From contig JAGTJM010000003.1 of NCBI GenBank assembly GCA_020747015.1, forward strand, positions 1 through 64,000: 64,000 nucleotides of DNA. Reading direction: 5' to 3'. Source of the stretch: Pyrenochaeta sp. MPI-SDFR-AT-0127. Lineage: Eukaryota > Ascomycota > Dothideomycetes > Pleosporales > Cucurbitariaceae. The position numbers and the translations under genes are program-made. The notes under the pieces are model-generated. The model did no database searches. It had not been told where the DNA came from and saw nothing but the letters and a program-made list of their open reading frames with translations. Shown in pieces: positions 21,722 to 33,029 of this stretch (positions are counted from its first letter, which is position 1; each line of letters starts with the position of its first letter).

Positions 21722-24283
21722 ATGGCTGCCAAACCCGCGCGAAAAAACACGCCGAAAGCAAGCATGAGTGTACCTATACCGAAGAAGAAGATAATGCAGA
21801 CCACACTCGTAGCGACCGATTGGAGCAAGAAGCCGTCCGCAGGCATTGGTCGGAGAATGAAGCCGCATGGGGCACCGAATGGCAATATCATGGCTTTTTT
21901 CAAGAAAGCTGAGGACATCAACAACCGCATATTCCTCCAGGAGAGCGGCTCAGATCCGAGTATCTTGCTTGACGTCGCGGAAGCAGACGTGGGCTGGAGT
22001 GACGAGATGAGCAATGCCGAGTCTATTTCAGAGAATGGTGAGAAACGCTTCAACGAGGAAGGCGGCAGCATCAAGAAAAGAAAAATTGGTGAAGACAATG
22101 TCGTGTCAGAACCAGGTTGCACTCCGCCCCCTCCAGCGGACGCGGACAGTAATACCCTTGACGTTCGCGTTGCTGTTATTCCCAAGCGGGGGTGTACGAT
22201 GCGGAAGAAGTCTGGACCTTTCTTGGATGACTCGGAGTCTGAGGATGATGGAATTGAGCCAGAAATTCTCACCCGAGGTACGACTAAACGAGGACCAAGT
22301 AAGGAGCCATTGTTCGCTAAAATTTTCGAGGAATCAAGCCTAGTCAATGAAGCCCAGTCTTCGCCTGTTTACGCACCTCCGCCGCTCAAGACTGAATTGA
22401 CATCTCACTTTGGCGGAGATAATTTTGACGAGTTTGAAGATGTGGAAGATGATGACTTGCTCGAAGGCGAAGAGTTCAATGAACGACGGTGGATGAGGGA
22501 ACAGAGAAGATTCGAGATGGAAGAGGCAGGTTTCGATGGCGACCCCGACGATTTTGATGCTCCACCCCTGTTTCCTGATGATATCCCTAAGAATTATTCG
22601 ATGAACGAACAAAGTTGCGAAGAAGCGCCATCGTGTCCAATATGCAGCAACAGTCTCCCCGGTTTGTCGGAGCAAGAAATCTTGGTGCACGTAAACGCTT
22701 GCCTGGATGGCAAACCCTTATCATTGCCCCCAACAAATGACGAACGAGGGCGTACCTCAACACCCACGAGCAATGCGAAAGCCTTCAAGAGGCCAGAAAG
22801 GCTTGCGAAACCAGGCCAAGCGAATCCGTTTCAGTTGGAAAAGTTGACCAGCCAGTCGACGTCTGCTTTTTCGAGGCTCATGGCTGGCCATGCCGAGGAT
22901 GCTGCTTGGGCGTCTGCAGCAGCGGAAAATAATGCCTCTCGAGGCAAACCTGCGTACCAACGCACTTGTCCATTTTACAAAATCATGCCAGGGTTCTTCA
23001 TTGCCGTCGACGCCTTTCGTTATGGTGCCATCAAGGGCCAGAATGCATACTTCCTTAGCCACTTCCACAGTGATCACTACGTCGGGCTAACTGCGTCATG
23101 GTCACATGGCCCGATATACTGTAGCAAGATTACGGCGAACCTCGTGCGACAACAGCTCCGTGTGGATTCCAAGTGGGTGGTGGACCTGGAGTTCGAGAAG
23201 AAAATCGGAGTACCTGGTACAGAAGGGGTGTTTGTTACCATGATATCAGCGAACCATTGCCCTGGCAGCTCCCTCTTTCTGTTCGAGAAAGAAGCAGTAA
23301 AGGGGAAGAGCCCAAGGTGTCAACGAGTACTCCACTGTGGCGACTTTCGTGCTTGTCAAGCACACATTGAGCATCCACTGCTCCGGCCAGATGTTCTGGA
23401 TACTGTAAGCGGGAAGAGCAGAGAACAGAAGCTCGATGTTTGCTATCTGGATACCACATATCTTAATCCGAAATATGCTTTCCCGCCCCAGGATCAAGTC
23501 ATACAGGCGTGCGCAGATATGTGCGTTAGTCTCAATAAGGTTCGTGCAGATGAAGCAGATGGGTGGGAACAGATGAAGCGAGACCGTGCCGGCCAAGGCA
23601 TGGTGACATTTATCCGCAAGGATTCCAACACCGATGATAACAAAGAACCCAAGAGCCTTGAGCGGGGTCGTCTCCTCGTTATCGTCGGCACCTACAGCAT
23701 TGGCAAGGAGCGCATTTGCGTCGGCATCGCCAAGGCTTTGAAGAGCAAAATCTATGCACCAGCCAACAAACAACGCATTTGCAAAGCCCTGGAGGATTCC
23801 GAACTTAATGAACTACTTACAACGGATCCGAGGGGCGCACAAGTCCACATGACGCCATTGTTTGAGATCCGCGCTGAAACCTTAGATGATTATCTTCATG
23901 ACTATGCCGATACTTTCTCTCGAGCCGTCGGTTTTCGGCCATCGGGGTGGAATTATCGCCCTCCAAACAGTCGCTTCACAGAGTCCCCTGCTGTGCAAAC
24001 AGTGCTCCATTCTCAAAATTGGAGGAGCACATATTCAATGAAGGATCTAGCGCCCCAACGCGGGAGTACTAGTCGGGCAAGTTGTTTTGGTGTGCCATAT
24101 TCAGAGCATAGTAGCTTCAGGGAATTGACGATGTTCTGCTGCGCACTGAGAATTGACAAGATCATTCCAACTGTGAACGTTGGCAGCGCAAAAAGTAGGG
24201 AAAAAATGAAAGCCTGGTGTGAGAGGTGGGCTCTTGATAGAAAGAAGAATGGGCTGTTCAAATTGGATGAAAGTGGGTGGTAG
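21722..24283 (+). CDS. PSO2: DNA cross-link repair nuclease, SNM1/Pso2 family
   Basis: Nuclear 5'-exonuclease of the metallo-beta-lactamase/beta-CASP family that processes interstrand crosslinks. Single exon of 853 aa from ATG 21722 (context gacATGG); an in-frame ATG at 21614 would add 36 residues. The N-terminal third is acidic and disordered. A UBZ4-type zinc finger lies near residue 304 (CPICSNSLPG...HVNACL). The MBL fold follows: HFHSDHYVG (HxHxDH metal site, about 445), ANHCPGS, HCGDFRA (metal Asp, about 538) and YLDTTYLNPKY. The beta-CASP part has GTYSIGKERIC and the final PYSEHSSFREL histidine motif. All catalytic motifs are intact. It stands alone inside the A+T-rich block, with more than 1.4 kb of empty sequence on each side. 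Confidence 0.96.
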   Translation: MAAKPARKNTPKASMSVPIPKKKIMQTTLVATDWSKKPSAGIGRRMKPHGAPNGNIMAFFKKAEDINNRIFLQESGSDPSILLDVAEADVGWSDEMSNAESISENGEKRFNEEGGSIKKRKIGEDNVVSEPGCTPPPPADADSNTLDVRVAVIPKRGCTMRKKSGPFLDDSESEDDGIEPEILTRGTTKRGPSKEPLFAKIFEESSLVNEAQSSPVYAPPPLKTELTSHFGGDNFDEFEDVEDDDLLEGEEFNERRWMREQRRFEMEEAGFDGDPDDFDAPPLFPDDIPKNYSMNEQSCEEAPSCPICSNSLPGLSEQEILVHVNACLDGKPLSLPPTNDERGRTSTPTSNAKAFKRPERLAKPGQANPFQLEKLTSQSTSAFSRLMAGHAEDAAWASAAAENNASRGKPAYQRTCPFYKIMPGFFIAVDAFRYGAIKGQNAYFLSHFHSDHYVGLTASWSHGPIYCSKITANLVRQQLRVDSKWVVDLEFEKKIGVPGTEGVFVTMISANHCPGSSLFLFEKEAVKGKSPRCQRVLHCGDFRACQAHIEHPLLRPDVLDTVSGKSREQKLDVCYLDTTYLNPKYAFPPQDQVIQACADMCVSLNKVRADEADGWEQMKRDRAGQGMVTFIRKDSNTDDNKEPKSLERGRLLVIVGTYSIGKERICVGIAKALKSKIYAPANKQRICKALEDSELNELLTTDPRGAQVHMTPLFEIRAETLDDYLHDYADTFSRAVGFRPSGWNYRPPNSRFTESPAVQTVLHSQNWRSTYSMKDLAPQRGSTSRASCFGVPYSEHSSFRELTMFCCALRIDKIIPTVNVGSAKSREKMKAWCERWALDRKKNGLFKLDESGW

Positions 24284-25728
24284 CTGGAGGTGCATAAACT
24301 ACGTTTACTATCACTACTTCACAAGGCGTGCTGGTCGTCACGATACACGATGAGTAATCAGATACATATGCTGTGCCATTTTCAATCTGGTCTTCCCCAA
24401 CGAGACGCGATCTACTGATTATACTGGCGCAACGCGCACAATGGTTCCTGCAGATATGATCTAGAAGGTTGCCGAAAGGTCTAACGTGTGACTATTTGCC
24501 GGTAACCGCCAATCTACTTTGAACACTGTCTATTCTTCTCGCCAGAGCATTCCACAATGTTTGTCTCCATTACAGCACATGTATGATACCCAATAGCAAT
24601 ACTACTTGTTGCTACAAGTTATGCTGTGTATAAATCCGGAAACCTGAATGCCTACGGAAGCAATCACACCTACAATTTATGCACTGGCTCATCCAACGAT
24701 ACAGGTGAAGGCTCAATTCTCGACGACTCATAACGCCTACTCTTACCTATCAGAGCCTGCTTTCTCACCCCGAAACTATGCGAGCGCAAGCATAGTTTAA
24801 ATGTCTCCGAAGCAAGCGATAAACTGCCTAGTATGCTTGTGTGCACCATCCACTTACAAGGCCAAAGAGGGCCGATGCTGATATAGGTCATTTATGACAG
24901 TCGAAAGACGTATCATGTAGGGTCCCTTCAATGGTGATGTTTTTAGGGATTTACTCGGTGACTGGGACAGTGCAAATTGACGGCTATCAAATGTACTTCC
25001 GCCACTGCAAGAAGCTCACCGTTTGAGCCGTTGTGACCTATCTTCACCTAAATCTCTGTACATGTGTTAGCTGGGGCATTATGTGGTCCCAAATACGGCC
25101 AGATCTGATGTAACGCTACCTTATTCAAGTCATGTTCCTATTGCTGCCATGTCGTCGGTGGATTCAAGACTTATTTTAGCGGATGAATGACCATGACACC
25201 TTTCCCACTAGTGGAATTCCACATGTATTGGCCATACAACATATACATAACCACTCAGAACTGTTCCTATGTTTGCACTGTCACTCTATCTCGCCTTTGG
25301 CGCTATAGATGGAGCTGAGCGTTCGCAATTACTCAGTTCTTCTCGTGACAAATGTCGCTAAGTAGAGCTTTCACAGTCCATCACATAATTGGTCCGATCT
25401 TACGAGCAGCATTTAAATCTACCGTGATGTACTAAGACTCCTGAAATTCATGAGCCAGTTGTGCTCTTGCACAATATAGCTTTATTTATTTATATCCTCG
25501 TCCCAATCTAGACATTCTCTACTTGTAATCAATTTTTACGCTGCCCCTCCACGTATCCGAAAACTGCCGACCACGAGAACTACCACCGGGAATATAGAAC
25601 ATAGTGCGTGACCCTTGATGGTACTAAGTATATAATATGACGACAGTGATGATGTTGCGACTCATGACTACCTCACCTTTGAAGGTTGCTCCTGACACAT
25701 ACCATCCTAGGCTAAACGAACTGTAAAG
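24284..25728. other. A+T-rich gene-poor stretch before the AA9 gene
   Basis: No gene-like frame. It holds the 3' flank of PSO2 and the promoter of the AA9 gene (TATA-like TATAATATG about 100 nt before the start). Confidence 0.55.
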
Positions 25729-26605
25729 ATGAATATTATCGCTGCTCTATTGCTGCTAGCTACCACCGTGCAAGCGCATTGTAATTTCATGCTCCTGGGT
25801 TATCAAATTCTAGGCTGATGAACCTTAGATCGGTTTTCCAAACTCATTGTTGATGACATTCCTGAACCTCAGGAATGGATATCAGTCCGCCAGACTAAGA
25901 ACTACCAAACCAATGCTGGTGTGACATCCGTGACCAGTCCAGATATGCGGTGTTTCCAGAATCGCGCCGGGACGAACACAGCTACTGTCACCGCAGGTGA
26001 GAGACTAGGCTTCGTTGCTGCGGCGAGTGTGAGTCATTTTGGACCCGTGCAGTTTTACATGGCGAAGGTGCCAGATAGTGCCAACATCAATACTTGGGAG
26101 GCAGCTGGTAATGTTTGGTTCAAAGTCGCGAGCATCAGTGCGGTAGGAAGCCCTCTAACGAGTAGTGCGAGTACCTGGCCGGCCTATCGTATGTTCCATT
26201 GAACCCACCCGGGGTATGATCAAATCGTCTTCATGCAATACACTAATGTCTGTGAAGAGAAATCCGAAGTCAATTTCGTCGTTCCAAAAAATGTTCCTAG
26301 CGGCAGGTATCTCGTTCGTGTAGAAAGTATCGCCTTACACCAAGCGTCTTCTATCGGCGGTGCGCAGATTTACCTCTCTTGTGCTCAAATAGAAATCACG
26401 GGCGGTGGAACAGGTAAACCTGGCCCACTCGTTTCGTTTCCAGGGGCATACAATGTCAATGATCCCGGCTTACGATGGTCATACTACCCGATTGCTACTA
26501 GCGTATGAATCTCCAATGCCCGGGCTGAATGTGAGATATACACTGACTTCGTACATCCTCCTCTAGTACACTGCACCTGGGCCGACAGTCTGGGATGGCC
26601 ATTAG
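25729..26605 (+). CDS. AA9 (former GH61) lytic polysaccharide monooxygenase, secreted
   Basis: Secreted copper enzyme that oxidatively cleaves cellulose or related glucans. Four exons: 25729-25780, 25829-26188, 26258-26502 and 26567-26605, giving 231 aa. A 16-residue signal peptide (MNIIAALLLLATTVQA) ends exactly before His17, which becomes the mature N-terminal His of the copper 'histidine brace'; the codon after it is split by intron 1. The second copper His is His87 in SHFGPVQFYMAKV. The axial Tyr region is GGAQIYLSCAQIEI. Cysteines in MRCFQN and LSCAQ form the expected pair. The C-terminus YTAPGPTVWDGH is the usual AA9 end, with no CBM1 module. The apparent stop at about 26200 falls inside intron 2 (gtatgt...CTAAT...aag), so the gene is intact. 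Confidence 0.95.
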
Positions 26606-27568
26606 TACGGTATCAAACAGCTCAGCAATTCGAACGATTTTATTTTATTTCCACATTATCGATGAGGTTGCTATGTAACAATAGCACACCTATGGTCATA
26701 TTGAAGGCCAAACCTTTCAGATAGTGCTAATACTGTTCAAAATCCTTCTTCTTCGCAACATTTCTGCTGTTTAAAAGCCTAACTCGTTAGCAAGTTTCGT
26801 TTCTCAAGCAGCAACGAATACTGGGCACACACACTAACGGTTTCACACAGCTCAACCTCTCACAAAAAAGGCAAGTTTGTCCATGATTTAGCTAAATAGC
26901 GATACTCTGATTATATTGCAACTGGTTATACTGCACCTGTAGTAGATTACCATTACTAAGGTGGCCTGACACAATCAGCCTCATACCCGCTTGACTTCTC
27001 ATTGCAAGGCCAACGCCACAATTCGTGTACCGTCTAAACACACTCGAAACACGAAGATATGCCAGACCAATGTAAGGGTTACTACTCAGTGTTGTCTTAC
27101 AAACTCCAACTTTGAAAGATTAGTGCTATACAAGTTTGGCGGTACCACGATTACGATACATACCTAGCACAGTCTTGAAGATGGAGTGGCTAGATTAATA
27201 TGCTAGCTTGAAATGATAGATCTTCGGCATGATCTTGGTCCATAAAGAATACAGGTTGAGGGTCATGAGGCGCTCGTCGTGATCGAAGCTTACGTTTGGC
27301 CATCTGGAGAGTGATGCAAAACCTTACGAGCGCGAGCATGGGGAGATAAACCTTCGAGGAGAATAGATGAATATTGCTATGGGTTTCTGAGAGGTCTTAC
27401 ACAAAGATGACGGGCGATGGAGTGCCTGTCGATAATCGCAGATGCGGTCGACGCTGGAAAGTATCTAGCAAACTCCAGGAAGCGTGATCAGACCTCGCAA
27501 CACTGATCTGACCGGAGAGACATGTCACCAACACGGCGTCCAAACAGGAGCCATGCTGCTTCTGCATC
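26606..27568. other. A+T-rich gene-poor stretch
   Basis: Only short frames; nothing recognisable. It holds the 3' flank of the AA9 gene. Confidence 0.5.
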
Positions 27569-27790
27569 TCAAACTAGAAACCGCTGTTCCTTCCGCCTTT
27601 CTGCTTCTTCTCTCTTCGCACATGCAAAGGCAATCTCAGAACCAACTGCGACAACGACGGTGGCAACCATACCAATGGCGGTCCCTATCCCGGAAAAACC
27701 GAGCAATGTGAAAGCGGTATGGCCAGCAAAGATTGACAGATAGGCTACACGAAAGAAGAGCAGGAAGATTGTATCGGGCTGACGTGCCAT
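27569..27790 (-). CDS. Possible small membrane protein (hypothetical)
   Basis: An ATG-initiated 73-codon frame with no family I recognise. It reads MARQPDTIFLLFFRVAYLSI, then a second hydrophobic stretch GIGTAIGMVATVVVAVGSEI, then a charged tail rich in K, R and E. That shape (two membrane helices plus a basic cytoplasmic tail) is unlike the random frames around it. Downstream minus-strand sequence has no obvious continuation exon. It could equally be a relic of a larger membrane protein or a chance frame. Confidence 0.3.
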   Translation of the reverse strand: MARQPDTIFLLFFRVAYLSIFAGHTAFTLLGFSGIGTAIGMVATVVVAVGSEIAFACAKREEAERRKEQRFLV

Positions 27791-29260
27791 CGATTCTGGT
27801 TAATTTCGAGCCTGGAATCGCGCCTCTAAGGCAGCAGGTCGTGGCTTGAGCAACGATACCAGATTAGGAAAATGATACCAGAGCACAGCTGAACCATCCG
27901 AATTCGGGAACCGTTGCTACCACCGCACGGAGTGAAATATCAATACCAGTTTGGAGTACGAAGGAGTATGCAAAATGTCCAAATCAAATTTCGTGGAAGT
28001 GGAAATGGCTAGGTTGTTTTCAGGGAGGTCATGTAGTAATGTCCAGGGCGCTCAGAGAGGCTGTGTTATGGCCATGTGACAACGCCCTTTGCTCGTATCT
28101 GTCTGCTACGCCTCTGGAGTTGGCGAGTTATCTTCAATTCTTCTTCTCTACGCTTCACCTCCCACCATCTTGAGGTTCCCGTGTTATGTACTGTGTTACA
28201 TAGTTCAAGCTATGCCCTCTTCAAGCATGCTGCTAGGGATTCGATGGTGGCGCGTGAGCCGCCATGGCCTCGTCGCTTTGTTTGTTTTGGCCTCTGAAAA
28301 ACACACTAAAGACTTCGCGGTGTTTGTGTATTGAGACAATACTCGCTGTACTTGGAGTGGTTGTCAAGAGGCGCAATACATATCCTTGTTAGGCTGCAGA
28401 TGTACCTGGAGACTAGTGTTTACTCGCAGTGCGCCTACATTAAGATCTTCCTTAACCCTTGAGCAGGAGTTCGAGAAGGGTTGCGGGTCTGTGCTCCTTC
28501 AGCTTGGTGAGAAGCGAATTAGCTGTTGATCGCCTCCAGCCCTGTCACTCTCATTATCTCCACCACGCCGCTGTCACCTTCTTGAAGGCGCGTAGAGAAG
28601 AACCAGACACCATTGTTACTATCCACTTTCATTTCGGTAAATGACTCCTGCATCACTAAAGGACGGGCCAAGCCGTGCGGTAATTTTTTATGTGAAGTTT
28701 CAGGTGCAGTTTCGGGACGTCGGCATGTCAAACATCAAAGTACTGCTCAGTGCTCGGTGCTCGGTGCTCGGTGCTCGACACTCGCACTGTAATCCCGATC
28801 ATTATCTGAACCATGGTTGGTATATGTGCACTCAGAGGCAGATGCACATTTGGTTGGCGTTGCCCTTTCGCCCCGCTTCAATGTACGACCCCATCCTTTG
28901 TTGCAAGAGGTGCGATAGCTTTGATGTTCGGGTGGTACTCTTACAGGAGTCTCGAGTAATCCTTCCCTGTTTTGCTGAGACCCCATTGAAATGTGTGATC
29001 CTCGTGTAGTGCGTTTTACATATCGCCTGCAGCCGTCCCCAGCTCCATTATGATTCAGCCAAAGGCCAGTAGATTTTCAGAAAGCTATAAAGCCCATTAG
29101 TTCTACCTCAGCTGGGTTAAAATCCATTGCGGTTGATAAGACGCTCAATTGTCCTTGTTACATAATCTTCGTTCTCCAGGCTGGTCCACCCGTTTGTTTA
29201 TAGTATACAATAATTCATCCGCAAAGAAGACCGAGACGACTTTATCCAACTTTATCCAAG
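27791..29260. other. Gene-poor stretch
   Basis: No convincing gene. Overlapping frames at 28080-28330 and 28640-29010 have no known domain. Contains a small 7-bp tandem repeat. The last 200 nt form the promoter of the secreted-protein gene at 29261, ending in a duplicated CTTTATCCAA. Confidence 0.5.
28744..28778. repeat. 7-bp tandem repeat, five copies
   Basis: Five head-to-tail copies of TGCTCGG (first and last copies with one change each), in non-coding sequence. The array is a minisatellite-like tract whose copy number may vary between isolates. Confidence 0.85.
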
Positions 29261-29864
29261 ATGAAACTAAGTGCGAGCATACTTTTTATCTCTACTGTCT
29301 CTGCAGGCGTCGTCCTTCGCCAGAGTAATGCTCTGGTAAAAGGCCCACAGACTCTAGTCCTGAAAGAAACGAATGGCGTTCCGGGGAACGAGTGTATTAC
29401 CTTTCGCAACAATGGTAACCTCAACTCAAGCCCTTTGTAAAACATCTCTAATATCTTCCAGGCGAGATGGTTGATGCCGCCTGTGTAAATGAGGCTGCCG
29501 ATAGGCAGCTCAATCCCTCTACTATTTCCGGCGCCAATGTCCTTAATGTCCAACGCGGTTTCTCGAACGGATTCCGCCCAGATCTTGTATATGGAACTCA
29601 CACAGTGGTATGCTAAATATATACTGACATCTTCGGGTCTAGGTAAATACAGATGCATGCGTCGGCTTCAACGGAACGACATTTTTAGCGCAGGACTGCT
29701 CCGACCCTAACTTGGACCCTGTTACATTCGCAAATGGACAACTAGTCAGTGCGAGTGGCGCGTGCCAGAGTGGGCATAATGGAAAGGCGGAGATCACTGT
29801 TGATCCACAAGGACAAAGTTGCGCGGAGTTGACGAGTACTACAGTTTCCGCTACACCGCCTTGA
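29261..29864 (+). CDS. Small secreted six-cysteine protein
   Basis: Secreted protein of unknown function, of a type conserved among Dothideomycetes. Three exons: 29261-29414, 29462-29586 and 29643-29864, giving 166 aa with introns of 47 and 56 nt. The N-terminus MKLSASILFISTVSAGVVLR is a signal peptide, likely cut after VSA. The mature part has six cysteines in ECITF, AACVN, DACVG, QDCSD, GACQS and QSCAE, enough for three disulfides. Recognisable blocks are NGVPGNECITFRNNG, VNEAADRQLNP, NVQRGFSNGFRPDLV and ACVGFNGTTF. It could be a cell-wall or host-interaction (effector-like) protein; nothing in the sequence fixes the role. It sits alone in A+T-rich DNA, 2.7 kb from the AA9 gene. Confidence 0.85.
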
Positions 29865-32800
29865 AAAGTATTTCACTAAATTACAATTATTTTGGATAAT
29901 ACAATCGAGTTTTGATATCATATACTACATGATTCGAGTGATTCAAGTTGTGTAGTGTGAAAGCGGTACCCAGCTCTCCACTGAAGTTGGGATCACAGTA
30001 CAATCAAAGTTAAAATTTGTAAATGCTCGTTCAAATCACTGATTGGACATAAAGCTCCGCACACTACGTACTTGTGCAGATCTGTGCTCCCCAGTTCTTC
30101 AAGGGCATACATAATAAACTACCACCTATAGTGATGCCGGCTGCAACTTGTTTTTATCTGTGTCAAAGCATCATTCTCAGATGGAGATTGCGAATATGCA
30201 ATGGTGAGAAAAGGGCGGGTTCTACTAATGCATATCCTGCCGAGTCTAGGCACAGAAACACTGCGATGTCTTCACGTATGATTGGGGCCAGTATGGGAAG
30301 AGGTACAACAGATTCTCCTTCTAAATGAAATCAGTCTCCTCAAGATGAATGATTGTGAAGCAAATACCAGAATTCTCGGATTCTATGCTCTAACGTATAG
30401 TTGTTTCTGGTGACTTGGTGCTTCAGCTTTAACAATGTAATAGACTATCTTTTATGGTATTTCTTCGCGCAACCTCACGTTAAGCTGAAAACAGAGTCTG
30501 ACCAAGCTGATCTACATCCTACTTTGTGCTATGTGTGAACAAGGTTGGCCCTCATAGTATAGTAAGTAGTTTTCTATGTGCGACAGGGGAACACCGGAGC
30601 TTGATGGCAAGCGAATTGGACAGACGAGAGTTGGAGACTTGGGCGCATTGGTCCGAGTTCCTTGAGGAACTACATCAGCTTTGGATGAAGGACATTGTCT
30701 ACAGTTCAAATTCTGTGAGTGTTTACAGATGTATAATTTCTCACTAGACCCAGAGACTTGGTTACTCTTCGAAGAACTTTGTTCGCCGGCATAGTGCCCC
30801 AAATGGACTTTCTCGCTGTATTGTGTTATCATAACCTTCACGTCATACCTAATCAGGAAAGATCGCGCAAGAAAAGGTCAAAAGAAAATGTTTTAAATTC
30901 TGATAGCTTGATAAGTGTCTATTACTCGGCTTCGGAGATTTCGGAGCCGACAAAACGCAGCTATTGATGGGAAAAGATAGTGCGAGAACGTCGGGGTATT
31001 GATTGCAAGCACAAGAACGAAGTGCGTATAGGCACACACAAGGAAAGTGATAGAGGTCCATTATCACGGAGTAACAGCTGATGGCAGCATTAATGCTCCC
31101 TTGTAGCAAATGGGTGTGTTGCAATTGATATGCAACCCATAGTCGTCGTGAGAGAGGGGCTACGAAGCAACTGAATATTGATACTATTGGTGCTCGACAC
31201 AAAACTGTGTTTGGACAATCCATGTCACCTAATCATGCCTAACTAAATGTGAACACGTTCAAATATACACATATTCAATATGCGAGTGCCCTGAAAGCGC
31301 GAACATATAACGAACTCGAAACCTGCCAGTTTTCGTACATTTTGAACTGAGTGGTGTTGTATTATTCAGAGTAACAGGTAGAGCCAAACCTTATCTTGTA
31401 TAATCTGACTCATGGGAGTGCTTGGAAGTATGATACTGATATATAGGATGGACAAATTCGACCCCTTACATAACTGTGATTACAAAGATTATGGTCACGA
31501 CCTTTCGCGATATGTCACTGATATCAATGATCGCTGGAAGCACAATAGGGTTTCTCTGTTTCAAAACATAAGATTCTGTTGAATCTAAAGCTGAAGCTGA
31601 TAAACATAGTTCTAGATAATCGACGCGGAAATATGCTGTTGAGATGGAGTGGAACAGACGTTGGAAATAATTTTTACAGGAGTCTTCTGTATTATGCAAA
31701 AAAAGGAAAGAGATAAGCGAGGGTTTATAAAAGGCTTCCGTGTGCAATTTGAATCATCTTCTACCTCCGATCTTGTTATCCTCATTTTTGTTCGCACATT
31801 CTCTCTTTCCCGAAATTCGCGTTATACACAAACCATCCGAAACGCAAGGACCAAAAACCGATGTATGTGACTGTACTCTGTGACTCCCATGACCATTTGG
31901 TTAATGAGCGGCTTGAATATCAATATCTCACTTGTGAGGTAAGCCGTGGATTGTATCCTTCATATATCGCACGAAGATTCCAAATGCGATCTAAATTTTC
32001 AAGGGCAAATCGATAGGCCTCAAAGTTCGTGCCTCTGTACCTGATGAAGGTAAAGCACTGTTTCTACTACGAGAAGCAAGTCATAATCATAATGTCTGTT
32101 GTTCTGTTCTGCATCGCACCTTAATCTGGACAGTTTTACAAATGGCCTATGCTCGGCTTCGAAGAAGCTTTCTAGCGACCTGAAATGACAGAAAAGGGAG
32201 AAATTAGGAGTAGAATCGACAACAAAGTAGTTCACGAACAACACTATCTTTCTACTCTAGCTTCTCAATCCTGCAGTCGAGAGTGTGTATCAGGTGTTGC
32301 TTTTGCCTCGTCTTTTCAAAGATTGTTTCATTCCTAATGGCAGCAACGAAGATATGCCGAGTGAACGTAAATCTTTCACCGCCCCCCCCCCCCCCTTCCC
32401 CCCTTTCCGATCGGTAATACCGATATTAAGGAATTGAGCCCATGAAGGCAAAAGCGTTAAGGCAGAAAAGACTATATGCTAAAATATTGAGAATGATTAC
32501 TAGCGCGCATTATGACAGAACAAGAAGCCCTGTGGAAGTAAGCAAGGCTTGAAATAGTGGGCGAGATAAAGTGAGCAACGAAGTCGATGATATGTTTGCG
32601 TCTGCATCGTAGGTATTTTTTTGCTGTTCTTTGTGTGTTCATCTCAATTGCTTTACGTCTGTAACAACATGATCCGCCTTGGGGTGCAAACTATAAGCGT
32701 TGCGTATGGCCGTCTCAGCCTCATCGGACCTTCTCTAGGCTTCAGCCTAGGCAGCAAGCGCCATCTTTGATGGCCGTCTTCGTATTTTGATCTCCAAAAA

Positions 32801-33029
32801 TACACAAAACACTCTGGGGAGTATGAAAATGGTCACAATAAATGTTGTCCACGATTGTTTCCCTCTTTTTGATCGCTATAGGTCGCGATTCAAGACCAAG
32901 GCAAGAGTTCACGTGACAAGAGGGGAGGGTTCATCTTCCATGAATGTTGAGCTTCTGACAGGCGCTAAACCGAAAGGCCAGTACATGAGAATGTGAGACC
33001 CCGTTTTTATAGGAGCCTAGAGTAGCCAA
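29865..33029. other. A+T-rich gene-poor block, right part
   Basis: 3.2 kb without a clear gene. A coding-like fragment at 30604-30717 (MASELDRRELETWAHWSEF...) is followed by a strong donor-like GTGAGT but no usable partner exon. A long cytosine run lies at 32382-32403. No transposon ends or known domains are visible. Confidence 0.5.
32382..32403. repeat. Poly-C tract
   Basis: Fourteen consecutive C, then TT and six more C, within A+T-rich sequence. Such a run is prone to length variation and sequencing error. Confidence 0.9.

Noticed and set aside
26189..26257. Apparent premature stop in the AA9 gene
   Set aside because: The stop lies inside a 69-nt intron with good donor (GTATGT), branch (CTAAT) and acceptor; splicing restores the usual AA9 sequence, so it is not a pseudogene.
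30849..31223. 124-codon minus-strand cysteine-containing frame
   Set aside because: It has an ATG but no signal peptide of proper shape, no homology and no splice context; likely chance.
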